In this document: piece after piece, positions 42,137 through 52,692 of the stretch | How positions within the stretch are numbered: the stretch's first letter is position 1 | Layout of the letters: every line of letters starts with the position of its first letter | Source: Peronospora farinosa | Taxonomy: Eukaryota; Oomycota; Peronosporomycetes; Peronosporales; Peronosporaceae | NCBI GenBank assembly: GCA_947646735.1 | Contig: CANTFK010000766.1 | Coordinates: 248,001 to 312,000 of the forward strand | Direction: 5' to 3' | DNA length: 64,000 bases | Translations under genes and position numbers: made by a program | Notes under the pieces: generated by a model | What the model was told of the DNA's origin: nothing | What the model saw: the letters and a program-made list of their open reading frames with translations, nothing else | The model's database searches: none

Positions 42137-42959
42137 GGAGAAATGCAGTGGCTTCAAGTATACTAATAATTATTATATAGTCATATAAATTGAGAGACTA
42201 ATTGCTCTAATTTGCTAGTAAATAAGCTCATGCTTTTAGAAAGCAGACCTAAAATTTACCTTTATAATAATTACAAAACTATCCATATGTTCAACATGCT
42301 CCATTGACAATGAAGCGTCTTGCGCGCGCTCTTTTAGCGCTCATAGTGACAATACAAAACATCATATGGTACGTCTCGACACGGCATCAACTTCTGCACT
42401 GTCTTATCTGTCTATTGATATCGTTTTTATAACTTGTAGCTGCAATCTCACTTTTAAATCTTCATTTTTTAATTATTCATATTCTTTTGTATAATCGTTC
42501 GATAGTCTCAAGCTCTCAGGGCAGCAACTTACGATTATTACGACAAGCAAAGACACTTCAACACTTCTCTTTCGTTATTACTGTGCTGATACGCTCGTAA
42601 CGACGGTATTAGCGTCTTCTCTGGCTCAAGAGACGACTTTAAACTTGCAGAACAATTCATTGAGTAACGTCTTCGTCTCGCTTTTCCAGGCTGCACATAA
42701 ATGCTAATCCATGTTAGTTAAAGACTGCTCTACTTCTCTGCTGCTTATAAGGGTATGAAGGTCCTGTTTATTAACTTGTAGATATATTTAAACAATTCTT
42801 TGACGGAGCTAAGTGCACCGTCTTTTGACAATGTACCATATCTGGAGAGCGTCATGTACGCACTAGATTCGAAGCTTTAGATACTGCACGAAGTGTACTA
42901 TATTTTTGCTAATTTTGTGTTGTTTTCTTGGTTGATTAGGTGCACGAACACATTTGGAC
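42137..42959. other. AT-rich intergenic sequence
   Basis: No supported gene. The PEX7 promoter should lie at its left edge. Confidence 0.4.
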
Positions 42960-45230
42960 CGTCAGTAAATTAGCTTTTTTTTAGCTTACATTTAACAGGT
43001 ATTTCTTCATTTGTGTTGTCACACAGGTCTTGCTAATGACTGTTTGCTGCTAAGTGCCTTGTGTTAAAGCACTATCTGTACAATCGAATCGCAAGCTTTG
43101 GTGTACTTGCCAAAGCTCGAGTCGCTGTGCATACTTTTTCAATGGACAGATTATATGGAAGATGCTAACCTTGACACGTTGTGCATTGTCCGGTCATCTA
43201 GCTCATAACAATGTGTCAGTAATCTACGGAAACTGTTCGTGAACTTGACGGCGCTGCATACGCTGGAAATGTGCTACAACGAGTTCAAGACGGTTCCGAA
43301 CGAGCTACTAACGACGTCTTCCTCATGGAAAGCGCTGGACTTGTCACATGACATTCATTTTGAACGTACCTACAGTTATTTAGGGGACTAATGCTAAAGG
43401 CTGCATGTACGTCGAGTGTATTGCAAATCTTGTACGTACCTTGAAGTACTTGTTTTGACGTAGCTATGTTTCAACTCCTTCGACTACTAGGCGCCAGTGA
43501 TAGCTGCCGCCCTTGAGATTAATGAGCTTTTTACGGTATATTCACCATTAACTCCAGAGCATTTGCGGGAATGTCAGCGCTGAGAACATTGTAAAGTGAC
43601 TGTATTGTGTGAAGGGGCGCAATAATTGCCTTAACGGCAGTGTCTTGGGGAGCTCCAGTTATCGTTTACGTCAAACTCAGCATGCTCGTTGGACTTATAG
43701 CCCAACCGCACGATGTGCAAAGACTTCCATTGTAATATCACTTGCTGGCTGACGCTATCGATGGAAATCGCGATTACTGGTGTAATTTTTCAGCGGTAAG
43801 TTATTGCTGTATCTCATCAGAGAAAGCTCAAAGTGAACGCGCAGAATGAGCATCAAGAAGCATAGAGGCTATGAATGAATGACTGGCGGATGGGACTGAT
43901 GAAGCGTCCGTTGGGTGAGCCCGCGAGTTCAAGCGATGATGAGGTCGACGAGGAAGTATCTGAACACGGCGAAGTGCCTTTCCGCATTTATGGTCTCCTA
44001 GGAAAAACGAAAGACATTGTACTGAGCACTTTGCGGGACCACTTTTGAATTCGAAAAGAAAAGCTTTGACGGGTTTTTCCTCTAGACGAGCAAGAGGCTA
44101 CAAGTGAATGGAATAATGTCGAGAGGGAGACATTTCACAAGCATCGTATCCTCAATCGTAGTTACTATGATGAGATCTTTTCAAAGACTACTGCGGCACG
44201 AAAGTGGTCGTGAGACGCATGATGACACATCGATTTGAAGCCAAGGAACTTACTGACACTGGAGCTGGTCAGCTCGTTGCATCATCCTGATATTGTTGCT
44301 TGCCTGGGGCTGATCAGGACTTGGGCAAAGGAGGACGGAGAAAATCTGAGAAGCGTTTCTTTGGTTGGAGAGAACCTCCTCAAAGCAAGCCGAACTAACT
44401 AAATATCTTGAGTTCCTGCCACGTTATTAGCAACAACCTACGGCGGAGGAATAGCATCGCAAAACCGTGGGCCATCGCAGCCACCTGTGCACTGCATTTC
44501 TCGAAACGTGCAAGTTCTGCAAAACGACAACACTTCGATCGTGTGTGGAATCCCACCGTGACATGACAGCCACCTGGCACAAGTTCGATGTTTTTCTCTG
44601 TGCATGGCGAGGCAGTAAAACGCAACTTAAGACCAGCAAAGGCCGTAGCGAATTCTTTCTCCGTGGCGATGCCATCGTTATTACAATTAGCAATGCCGTC
44701 CAGCATCTGGATGAACATGGTGTCGGCGTTTTCGAGATCAGTGAGCGTTTGGCCCAACAATTGCTTCCATACTAGATGGATGCATGAACGGAAAGTCACC
44801 ACGCGTACGCAGTGAAACTTCCAGAAGCTGTTCAACGAAAGCGAACATTTGTGTGGCAACTGGAGACGTGCATTTGGGCTTCGGCAAATGCATTTTTCGG
44901 TTGCCAATGTCGTGCTGGCCGTTGAGGCACAAGAGGAACAATTGAAATGTGAAGAAAACAAGTCGTCGACGATGAATGTGGCACCCTCACTTCATGAGCA
45001 AGTTACGCATGCTAGCGAATGTTGATAATTTGCAGCTGAAGCAAACGAGATCAGTTTCAGCACTACTCCATCATCTTCTGCTGCTTCACTAACTATATCG
45101 CTATCATGATCAAGTGCAATTATCGACAAATTGTTTGGAGCTATGAAAGAATGTCTGCAGAGCGATCCGACGAAGAGGCCAACTGCCAAGAAGCTCATGA
45201 ATCTCTTTTTGTTATTTCTTAACGAAACAA
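42960..45230 (+). pseudogene. Relic of an LRR receptor-like / TKL kinase
   Basis: Broken plus-strand frames retain three signatures in the right order. First, leucine-rich repeats at about 43,237-43,385 (NLTALHTLEMCYNEF, then KTVPNELLTTSS, then WKALDLSH). Second, a kinase N-lobe at about 44,195-44,330 (TKVVVRRMMTHRFEAKEL and, after a shift, LELVSSLHHPDIVACLGLI). Third, the kinase C-terminus at about 45,140-45,190 (KECLQSDPTKRPTAKKLM). Oomycetes have many LRR-TKL kinases. Stops and shifts throughout show that the copy is dead. The activation loop could not be read with confidence. Confidence 0.65.
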
Positions 45231-45516
45231 GCGCTACATGGCACCGCAAAGTGCTAGCACAAGTGCAAAACACGGCTTTATGTTTACGAGTACCGTTAAA
45301 CGATTTGCTTCCTGTCCGTCCCCGACTGGGAAGGGCGATGGTGGCTGAGATACTTTTTGCGATAACCAACTGCCAGATCAAGCTTTTTGCCAGAGCATTT
45401 TGCACCATTCTGCATTTCGCGTGAAACCTGAAGATTGCGGCACGTATATCACGACGCTGTGGTTCAGCAATACTTTGATCGCGCGCAGACTATCATTCTG
45501 TACACGCTCGCATGAC

Positions 45517-46233
45517 ATGTCGTTTTGGCCGTGCAACCCGTCAAGCAATGAAGGCTTGATCAAGCACTTGAGACGCACAGGCGTAATCAGTTCGGACGCT
45601 GTGTTTAATGCGATGGTGCGAACGGACCGTGCTAAGTATCTGGCACAAATTGAAACTCCCGATGGAGGACATGTTGGTGTCCTCCAAGCTTACCAAGACG
45701 TTCCTCACCCCATCGGCTACAACCAGACCATCTCTGCGCCGCACATGCATGCTCATGCAATGGAGTTGGGCTACCTTGCAATCAAGGATGTGAACAATCC
45801 GAAGATTTTAGATGTGGGATGTGGTTCTGGATATCTTACAGCATGCTTGGGTCGGATGGTGGAAGATAAAGGTGGTCATGTATTTGGTTTGGAAATTGTT
45901 CCTGGACTTGTCCAGTTTGCCAAGAAGAACCTTCAAATGGCAGATGGCGACTTGGTTGATCGAGGCATTGTATTGATCCGATGCCATAACGGCTGGGATG
46001 GATTACCAAATGAAGCACCATTCCATTACATTCATGTAGGTGCTGCTGCAGAAGTTCCTCCTCAAGCTCTCATGGAGCAGCTTGCGGAGGGTGGTCGCCT
46101 TGTAATTCCGCTGGATGAAGCTCGTGGTGGTCAAGTCTTTGTGGAAATCACGCGGCACGGAAAAAATTATTTGCAACGTCGACTTTTTGGTGTCTGCTAC
46201 GTGCCACTTGTGCGGGAGCGAAAACTTAGCTGA
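45517..46233 (+). CDS. PCMT1: Protein-L-isoaspartate(D-aspartate) O-methyltransferase
   Basis: The 238-residue product shows the PIMT order: SNEGLIKHLRRTGVISSDAV at the N-terminus, Y(N)QTISAPHMHAHAMELG (substrate-binding segment), SAM motif I ILDVGCGSGYLTACLG (about 98-113), post-I FGLEIVPGLV, HVGAAAEVPP and LAEGGRLVIPL. It methylates isoaspartyl residues in aged proteins so that they can revert. The frame runs 39 codons further upstream, but MSFWPCNPSSNEG at 45,517 matches the family start. Single exon; it follows the kinase relic and converges on CDC45. Confidence 0.93.
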   Translation: MSFWPCNPSSNEGLIKHLRRTGVISSDAVFNAMVRTDRAKYLAQIETPDGGHVGVLQAYQDVPHPIGYNQTISAPHMHAHAMELGYLAIKDVNNPKILDVGCGSGYLTACLGRMVEDKGGHVFGLEIVPGLVQFAKKNLQMADGDLVDRGIVLIRCHNGWDGLPNEAPFHYIHVGAAAEVPPQALMEQLAEGGRLVIPLDEARGGQVFVEITRHGKNYLQRRLFGVCYVPLVRERKLS

Positions 46234-46299
46234 GTCAAAGCAAGCAAGTTGAAGTTGTTGTAGCACCGCAGCTCCCAATACTCTTTACCTTTTGATCAT

Positions 46300-46872
46300 T
46301 TGAGTGCTTGAATTGATTCCCCTAAATATGATCGACCATAACTTCTGCATGAGCTGTTCATATCATTCGATTGACCTCTTTCCAATTAATGGCTACCATG
46401 AATTGTCCTCACATTACGTGAGTGCCGGCAAGTTCAAAGCTGATCGACGGCGACCTTGTCTCGGCTCCAAAAAGAGCTCAAGGGAGGCTCAGGCTCGAAC
46501 GGGATGAGGCGGGGGTTCAGTGTCACATAAGAACGTGTTCAACGCGACCTCTGATCTGATGAAGAGTGTGCTACAATAGGTGATATTGGGTACCAGCGGG
46601 CACTGTTTCGCTTCGACTTCTCGAGCGGAACTGTCCAAGGCTTTACTGAATCAGCTGACCGATGGGTGCGAGATTCACAAGAAACGCCGTAGGATAAGCA
46701 CGTCAGGCCACATGTAAATACTCCGGCCAAAGGTGCTGCTCCTTCTACGCTGTCCGAAAGATCATCTTCATATGCGACGCCTGAAATAACAAGAAGAAGA
46801 CGAATATCTATGCATGCACTCCATCTATTGTATCATCGATTGTCAGTTGGCTTGCTTACCGCGACATCAAGC
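46300..46872. other. Intergenic, possible decayed gene
   Basis: Plus-strand frames between 46,435 and 46,740 give protein-like pieces (VSAPKRAQGRLRLERDEAGV, then YWVPAGTVSLRLLERN) divided by stops. No family could be assigned; it may be a gene remnant or chance. Confidence 0.25.
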
Positions 46873-49193
46873 TCACGCATCAAGCACGTTGTGTAGTTGC
46901 TCAACAAAGTACTGGATCTCGTCGATCTGAATCTCCATCACAGCACTCGCAAAGCCATCCTGTCGGAAGTTTGCTCCAGTCTCGCCAGCAGCCAGCTTAA
47001 ATGCCGTTCCTAGCGTGCTACAAACAACACAATCAGTCAACGAACAGCAATGACATGATACCAAACTCAGACCTACTTTCGGTGAATCTCGCCCGGTGTA
47101 GATGGACAGGTTAGTCCAATAACTAGAAAACAGTTCTGTGCCGGGTTGCGCGTTATGAGCACCAGCGGCACAATCGATTTGTTCGTCACAGGTGCTTCTT
47201 CCTCTGCATCGCCTTCGTCACCATCGTCATCCTGTGGTTTTCTTCGGGCCGGGGCATTGGGACCACCCCATTTGCCACTCGCACGGTGCACATTGAGCAA
47301 GAAGAGAGCTAGCTGGGTAAGAACGCTGGCATTTGCAAAGAGCTCCTGCTCACGCTCGGGTACATTCAAGCACACGTAGCGAAAGTGCTTCACACGAACT
47401 AGCAGCTTCCGCTCCATGATTGAAAGTCCAACACGAACGATAGCCTGCTTGAGCGACATAGATACTTTGATGCCACTCTCCATTAGCTTACTAGATGTTA
47501 CCGATTGACATGCGAGGGCTGTGTGCGCCAACATGAAGTTTTGCTGACGAAAATCGTCTTGGGGAGATTCCTCAGTCGTTCCAACGTCTTTATCCTTTCC
47601 GTCTGCTATATCGCTGCTATTGGCATTGGAAGACATAATAGAATCTAGTGAGAACAGACTCATCGATGTGCCCTGCTGCTGGTGATGCGTTTCAGCCTCA
47701 AATACTGCTGCTACGTAGCTCTCAGGGGCCTCAAGCAGTGCCTGAAGTCCGTAAACAGCATCAGCTGCGCACAGCTGATACTGAAACGCAAAGGTACGCT
47801 TGAAAGAGCCGTAGAAGAGATCATTCAAGCCAAACTCGGGCGCCATCTCCAGCATCTTCTCGCGTAGCTTTTGCTTCATCTCTAGAGGCATGTACGAAAA
47901 CTTTTGCTGACTCTGCCTCAGTGAAAATCCCATGCGTGCGAGAAAAATGTGCAGTGCCGTGTCTCCCACGCTATTGCCACTATTTCCCACAGCAATTCGC
48001 GCACCTACACGGCGTGCTTGATCGTGATAGAGTCCAAGCTTTGAAGCCACGTAATCCGAGTAATACATGGCTTCGTACAGTGACCAGTGCCGGTAGCACA
48101 TGAAGCGATATTCCTCCTCAAAGCTGATCTTGCCGTCACAATAGCCCGGGTGTCGTTCTTCGTCACCATTAGCTCCAGAGCCGCTCAATGGCGTAGGTGC
48201 ATCTATCGCCAGGACTTCATCCTGGAACCGAGTGACCATGAGGTTGTAATTATCAGCATCAATCTCCTCCATGATAAATTGCTTGGTCAGTCCAATGATA
48301 GCAAACCACAGTAAATCACGCTGTGAACTATTGACTTGTTGTGCCAATTCAAACGCTACTGTAGCTGCTGGTGCTCCTTGAAACGATCCTCTATAATACC
48401 GTAAGATCTCCTCCCGACGTCGTCGCTTGGTGAGCATCATGCTCTCCTCAACTGGCTCATCTACAGTCATACCACCTATATCATCTGTCTCCTTCTTCTT
48501 CTCCTTCATTTTCCTCTTTAGACTCCTCTCTATCTCTTCATTATCGTTTTTATGCTCCATTTCATCATCTCTTTTTCTTTTATTCATCTCATCCTTCTCC
48601 TTGTCCATCTCTTCATCTTCCGTGTCTTGCACACCAAAATCCACTTCTACCTCATCTTCACTCTCCTCCTCTTCTTCTTCTTCTTCTTCTTCTTCTTCTT
48701 CTTCTTCCTCTTCAAAGTCTTCGACTTGCAAATCCGGTCCAAACACTGGATATTCCTCTAATGTCAATGCACCATCATCAAACACGACAATCTGCTGGTG
48801 TTCATCGTATATATTAGTCAAATGAATAGGACGATGGCTGTCCAGGACGTAACATTTAACATGCGCAGGCAACGCCAGCAACTTCATTACATTAACGATT
48901 GCACCACAGTTCAGCATGATGACGGAGCGTAGTTCCCTATTGTCTCGAAGTGCCCCATCAGCGCTGCGGATGCGTGTCTCACGAGCCTGCAGCACGTCTT
49001 CATACCCACGCACTGCCAGTAGCGAATAGCTCAACATGTCAGCACGTAGCAGACGTGTGAGAATCTCAGCGGCACATAGAGCATCCACATCTAGGGCTAC
49101 AAGGACTAGGATACTACAGCTACCACCAGAATGCAACGCATCGTACTTAATCTGTCCATACGCAGCGTGGAATTCCTCACGGGGCCACAACAT
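46873..49193 (-). CDS. CDC45: CDC45, replicative helicase (CMG) component
   Basis: Exons 49,193-47,077 and 47,017-46,873, joined across a 59-bp GT-AG intron, encode about 753 residues. The N-terminus MLWPREEFHAAYGQIK leads to VALDVDALCAAEILTRLL, the CDC45/DHH-like core; later come YVLDSHRPIHLTNIY, LGLYHDQARR, LFYGSFKRTFAFQYQLCAAD and QNCFLVIGL. The C-terminal exon gives TLGTAFKLAAGETGANF. CDC45 joins MCM2-7 and GINS as the helicase at replication forks. A long acidic tract (about 15 Glu) lies between the N-terminal lobe and the rest. The ATG at 49,193 is chosen; the frame also extends 16 codons upstream without ATG. It shares a 292-bp divergent promoter region with the next gene. Confidence 0.92.
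48668..48710. repeat. CTT/CTC trinucleotide tract in CDC45
   Basis: A near-perfect run of CTT (GAA on the coding strand) encodes the polyglutamate tract. Such runs change length easily. Confidence 0.9.
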
Positions 49194-49418
49194 GATGGAA
49201 GATGTTGATACAATCCAAGTGTTCCCGCCATTTTTTTCCAAGTGTTAAGTGCGCACTAAGTTTGCGGTGGAAATGGTGTGACAGACGTCATATTTGGTGT
49301 ACTACCGGTGGCAGGACATGGGTACCGGTATCTTTCTCCGCGTCACAATCGGACGATTATTGCATACAAAAAGCAAGAGACAATATGCATGACTCTTTTA
49401 AGAATATCTACCTGGAGC

Positions 49419-49434
49419 TGCTCATTTCCCGACT
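49419..49434 (+). promoter_or_regulatory. Candidate oomycete initiator
   Basis: GCTCATTTCCCG lies about 65 bp before the ATG of the DUF4833 gene. It resembles the oomycete initiator (GCTCATTYYN core). A single match by eye. Confidence 0.4.
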
Positions 49435-49485
49435 CCTCGTGTCCATCGCAAGCAGTAGTAAACACTCAATTGTAACGTTCTAATC

Positions 49486-49989
49486 ATGACACTTGATTTT
49501 TCCAAAGTTGAAAACAACCCGGTCCCATTTATTGCTGACAAGCACAATCCGAACGTCGCTTTTGTTGTCTATCGTAATAAGAACAAGAATGTAGTCGTCT
49601 ACGCCGCACGTCTGTTAGAAGACGGAACACTCGACCCTGAAAACCCATTGGACGTGTATTGGATCATGTTTGAGCAGGAAGGTGCTCCACGTGAAGAACT
49701 CAATTTGATTGAACGCAATACAGCGTACGGAGCGATCGTCAAACCGCGTGAGGGTCACCCCGGTGAGTACGAGGTGACGCTCACGTCGCTTAAGGACCGT
49801 GTCATCTACTTGTCTATCGTAGGCGGAAAGCCTGTGGGTCGTGGCTGTATCAATGGCCAGGATTGCTGCCTACTTGAACGTGTTTTTGTGCACTCGACTA
49901 CGTCGTGGGGCATGCCCAAGGTAAAACACATTGAGATTCATGGCAAGGACGAGGCGGGCAACGCTATCATGGAGAAGAAGATCCCGTAG
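49486..49989 (+). CDS. DUF4833-domain protein
   Basis: A 167-residue, single-exon product with mixed beta-strand character: NPNVAFVVYRNKNKNVVVYA, DPENPLDVYWIMFEQEG, LNLIERNTAYGAIVKP, YLSIVGGKPVGRGCINGQ and VKHIEIHGKDEAGNAI. The NVVVYAA...PLDVYWI(M) arrangement is typical of DUF4833 proteins, found in oomycetes, other stramenopiles and bacteria; their function is not known. No signal peptide or membrane segment. It is divergent from CDC45 across a short shared promoter region. Confidence 0.75.
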   Translation: MTLDFSKVENNPVPFIADKHNPNVAFVVYRNKNKNVVVYAARLLEDGTLDPENPLDVYWIMFEQEGAPREELNLIERNTAYGAIVKPREGHPGEYEVTLTSLKDRVIYLSIVGGKPVGRGCINGQDCCLLERVFVHSTTSWGMPKVKHIEIHGKDEAGNAIMEKKIP

Positions 49990-50246
49990 ATGGGGAAGTG
50001 TTCTGGTAGTATTGATTCATTCCTAATCAGGGGTCTTATCAATTACACAGACATGACATACTGTATATAATCGAAAAATACCATACCCCCCTAAAGAATG
50101 TTATCGAAGTTGATAAATTTTCTAGAAATAGCTCACTTATTGTCAAAATTGTCCTCTTTCCCTCTATCGGGTTGTATTCCTTATCAAAGGTGCAATCTTC
50201 TGTGTCTTGATTTTCTGCTTCTTGCCACCACTTTTTTATTGCAATT

Positions 50247-50381
50247 TCAGTCTCGTCGCACCGCCTTGAACGCCTTTTTGTTCTGTAGTACCATGTAGAC
50301 TATCGGTAATATCACACCCACCAGCAAAATGACGAAACCAGTCACATACGCGCTCGAGATGTACGAGACAATTACGTCCAT
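50247..50381 (-). CDS. Possible 44-residue membrane protein
   Basis: A short ORF starts MDVIVSYISSAYVTGF and contains one clear transmembrane segment (about 10-31, with VILLVGVILPIVYMVL), followed by a basic tail ending KAFKAVRRD. The hydrophobic-then-basic pattern resembles real tail-anchored or small inner-membrane proteins. No family recognised. Confidence 0.45.
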   Translation of the reverse strand: MDVIVSYISSAYVTGFVILLVGVILPIVYMVLQNKKAFKAVRRD

Positions 50382-50502
50382 GTTGTCGATCTTTGCAATA
50401 CGACACTGATTGGCAAAAAATACCCTCGAAACAATTTTTCATTATTGTCCAATCACAGAAATTACTTTTCTTCTTTTGGTACTGGTCCATTTTGTGACAA
50501 CA

Positions 50503-51408
50503 ATGGTGCTGATCCGGTCATTCCTGCACTCTGGCGCTGCTCAGCGCGTACTACAAAGTGGCTCTTCTCGCTTCTTCTCTTCAGCATTTGAATCTGTAGC
50601 ATCTACTGCTACTGTCAAGTCCAAGGGACCTCCTTTTGCTCGGTACTTTTGGTACACGACGGCCATTATGTTGGGCATTCCAGGGGCTATTGGCGGCGTG
50701 TTTGTGTACAATTTAAAGACAGACAGCGAGTTCTACAGCCACTTTAGCGACCGATATCCTGATCTTATTGAAGCTATTAATAAGCATGTGTCATTGAACG
50801 AAAAGCTACTGGAATTGGCTAGTCGCGATGACATTGGACCCATTGGCTCGACGGAAGATTTAATAAACGAGAGTACGTGAGGTATTAAAGCTCTATAGAG
50901 CTGATATGGAGTGCATGATGAAGATTTTGATTCGTGATTGTTGTGTATTGTAGCGGTGACGGTAGTGGCAGAGCTACAGTCGCGTCAGAAGGTGCAGCTG
51001 GAGATGTCTGGCTCGGCCACTCAGGAGGAAATTGAAGCACTGGCGCTCAAGCAGTCGGCGCATCCGGAGAAAGACCGGGTAGTTACTATCACTTTTGTTG
51101 AGAAAGATGAGGGTGAAAAGGACGGCAATGTGTCGGTACCGACTGCACAGGAAGCTTGGCCGCCAGCTCCTCGTGTAACGTGGGGTAGTGCTGCTGCGCA
51201 GCTGAAAAAGAACAAGAAGCCGGTGAACTCTGAGAAGGAGTTACAACTGGAGATTGAAGAGATTTGCACCCAGCAGGTGGCGCTAGAGAAATCCAAGTAC
51301 GCAGGACGCGATATTGATGAAGTGGACGAGGAAATTGCGGCGCTCGAGAAACGCAAGATCACGCTGAAGGAGCAGCTCCCACGCAAACGTTTCCTATGGA
51401 TCTTCTAG
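50503..51408 (+). CDS. Probable mitochondrial membrane protein, unknown function
   Basis: Exons 50,503-50,872 and 50,954-51,408 join in frame across an 81-bp GT-AG intron, giving 274 residues. The N-terminus MVLIRSFLHSGAAQRVLQSG has the basic, amphipathic look of a mitochondrial presequence, with RFFSS as a likely cleavage region. A hydrophobic segment (about 57-75, ATAIMLGIPGAIGGVFVYNL-like) follows, then a long charged, coiled-coil-prone C-terminus (about 190-270). The frame runs upstream to 50,410, but the ATG at 50,503 fits a presequence. No family recognised; the topology suggests one membrane span with a large soluble domain. Confidence 0.72.
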
Positions 51409-52692
51409 ACGCGATATACACCAGTTGCTGCAGACTCGTTAACGTTTTGTAGGATTAAGCTTTTTGAATGGATCGCATGATATTTGAACTTGGCCATCGT
51501 AACGTGATACTCGTATGCATCAGAAAGTGAATATGTTGAGAGCTCTCTGTTAGCACGTTAAAGAATAAATGACGAATACATTAATTCCAACCTATTTATG
51601 CAGACTCATCTTTCATACTTTGATGACTGGGTTTGCCATTCTTTATTCGAGCTGTGGTGAGAGATCCAAGGCCTACTCTATATCGCATTACTCGCATGAT
51701 GTAGTTGAAGTGAACTTGTAATAATAAGCAGCACGGCGTACGTAACGCCAGCTTGTAACAAAACGGTCTCAAATGAACACATTGGCAACAAAACCACTAG
51801 TTACTGGGCGATTTCACTTGCACCGAAAAGAGACTTCAAGTTGGTGTTGCTACCGTTATCTCTGCACAACTTTTGAGCATGTAAATCAGCTTACGCACTC
51901 GGAACGCAACTGTTGCTCTGCACTTCAACTACATAATAATATTTGGCAAAAGAAAAGAAGCTATTTACAGTAGCAATATCCACACTGTTGCAAGCCATCG
52001 CTAGCGGTATACATTCTGCTACTGCAAAGCAAAAACAAATGCAGATGAGCCGTACGTAGCGTGAGAAACTCTGCGGAATAGAGCGGCAGAGCAGCTTTCA
52101 GATCTCGAGAATGTGGTCGGCAAAGCATTCAATAAGAATTCAGAACGTCAAGTATATATATTTGTCTGTTGCAATTGGAAAGGAGCTGTTGGTTGAAGCT
52201 GTAAACGTCAAGCTAAATGCCAATAGTCGAGTTGTATTAGACTTGATAGCACTGCACATTGTAACACCTTCTCGACCAGACTGTTCCTTTCGCGCTGTCT
52301 TTCAAGTGCCTAGAAGATGGGTACGGTACAAGACTTGTCCATCAAGTCTTTGTTACAATATGAGATCCTGTCCGTAATGGATTGTTCTGCAAGAAGATTG
52401 ATTGAATGGCTTTAATTAATATCAAGAATTCCATCACCTACGCGATGGATTATAAATTTTCATTACCTGTTTGCGTTATTACATACAATACCGAGTAGTA
52501 GAATAGAGCTGAAGCAGCGCTGCGATATGTTTGGACGGTCTAACCCTTTGCAATTGTATACTGAACCTGAGTCACCACTACCACCTTCGCCCGAGTCTGT
52601 CTACTTTTTTTCTCGCACAATCGAATTTGCACACTCAAAGGCAGTCACACTTGTGCGAAAAAGGCTGGAAACAAAGACGTTATCGTCGTGTT
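51409..52692. other. Intergenic, no gene seen
   Basis: Only short chance ORFs. The region should hold the 3' end of the mitochondrial-type gene and the promoter of the START/FYVE gene. The next reading frame is open back to 52,531 but without ATG. Confidence 0.45.

Noticed and set aside
44395..44961. A 188-codon minus-strand ORF
   Set aside because: It is opposite to the LRR-kinase relic, has no known domain, and looks like a chance frame in decayed coding sequence.
48427..48825. A Ser-rich 132-codon plus-strand ORF
   Set aside because: It is the antisense of the CDC45 polyglutamate tract (TCT/TCC codons from GAA/GAG).
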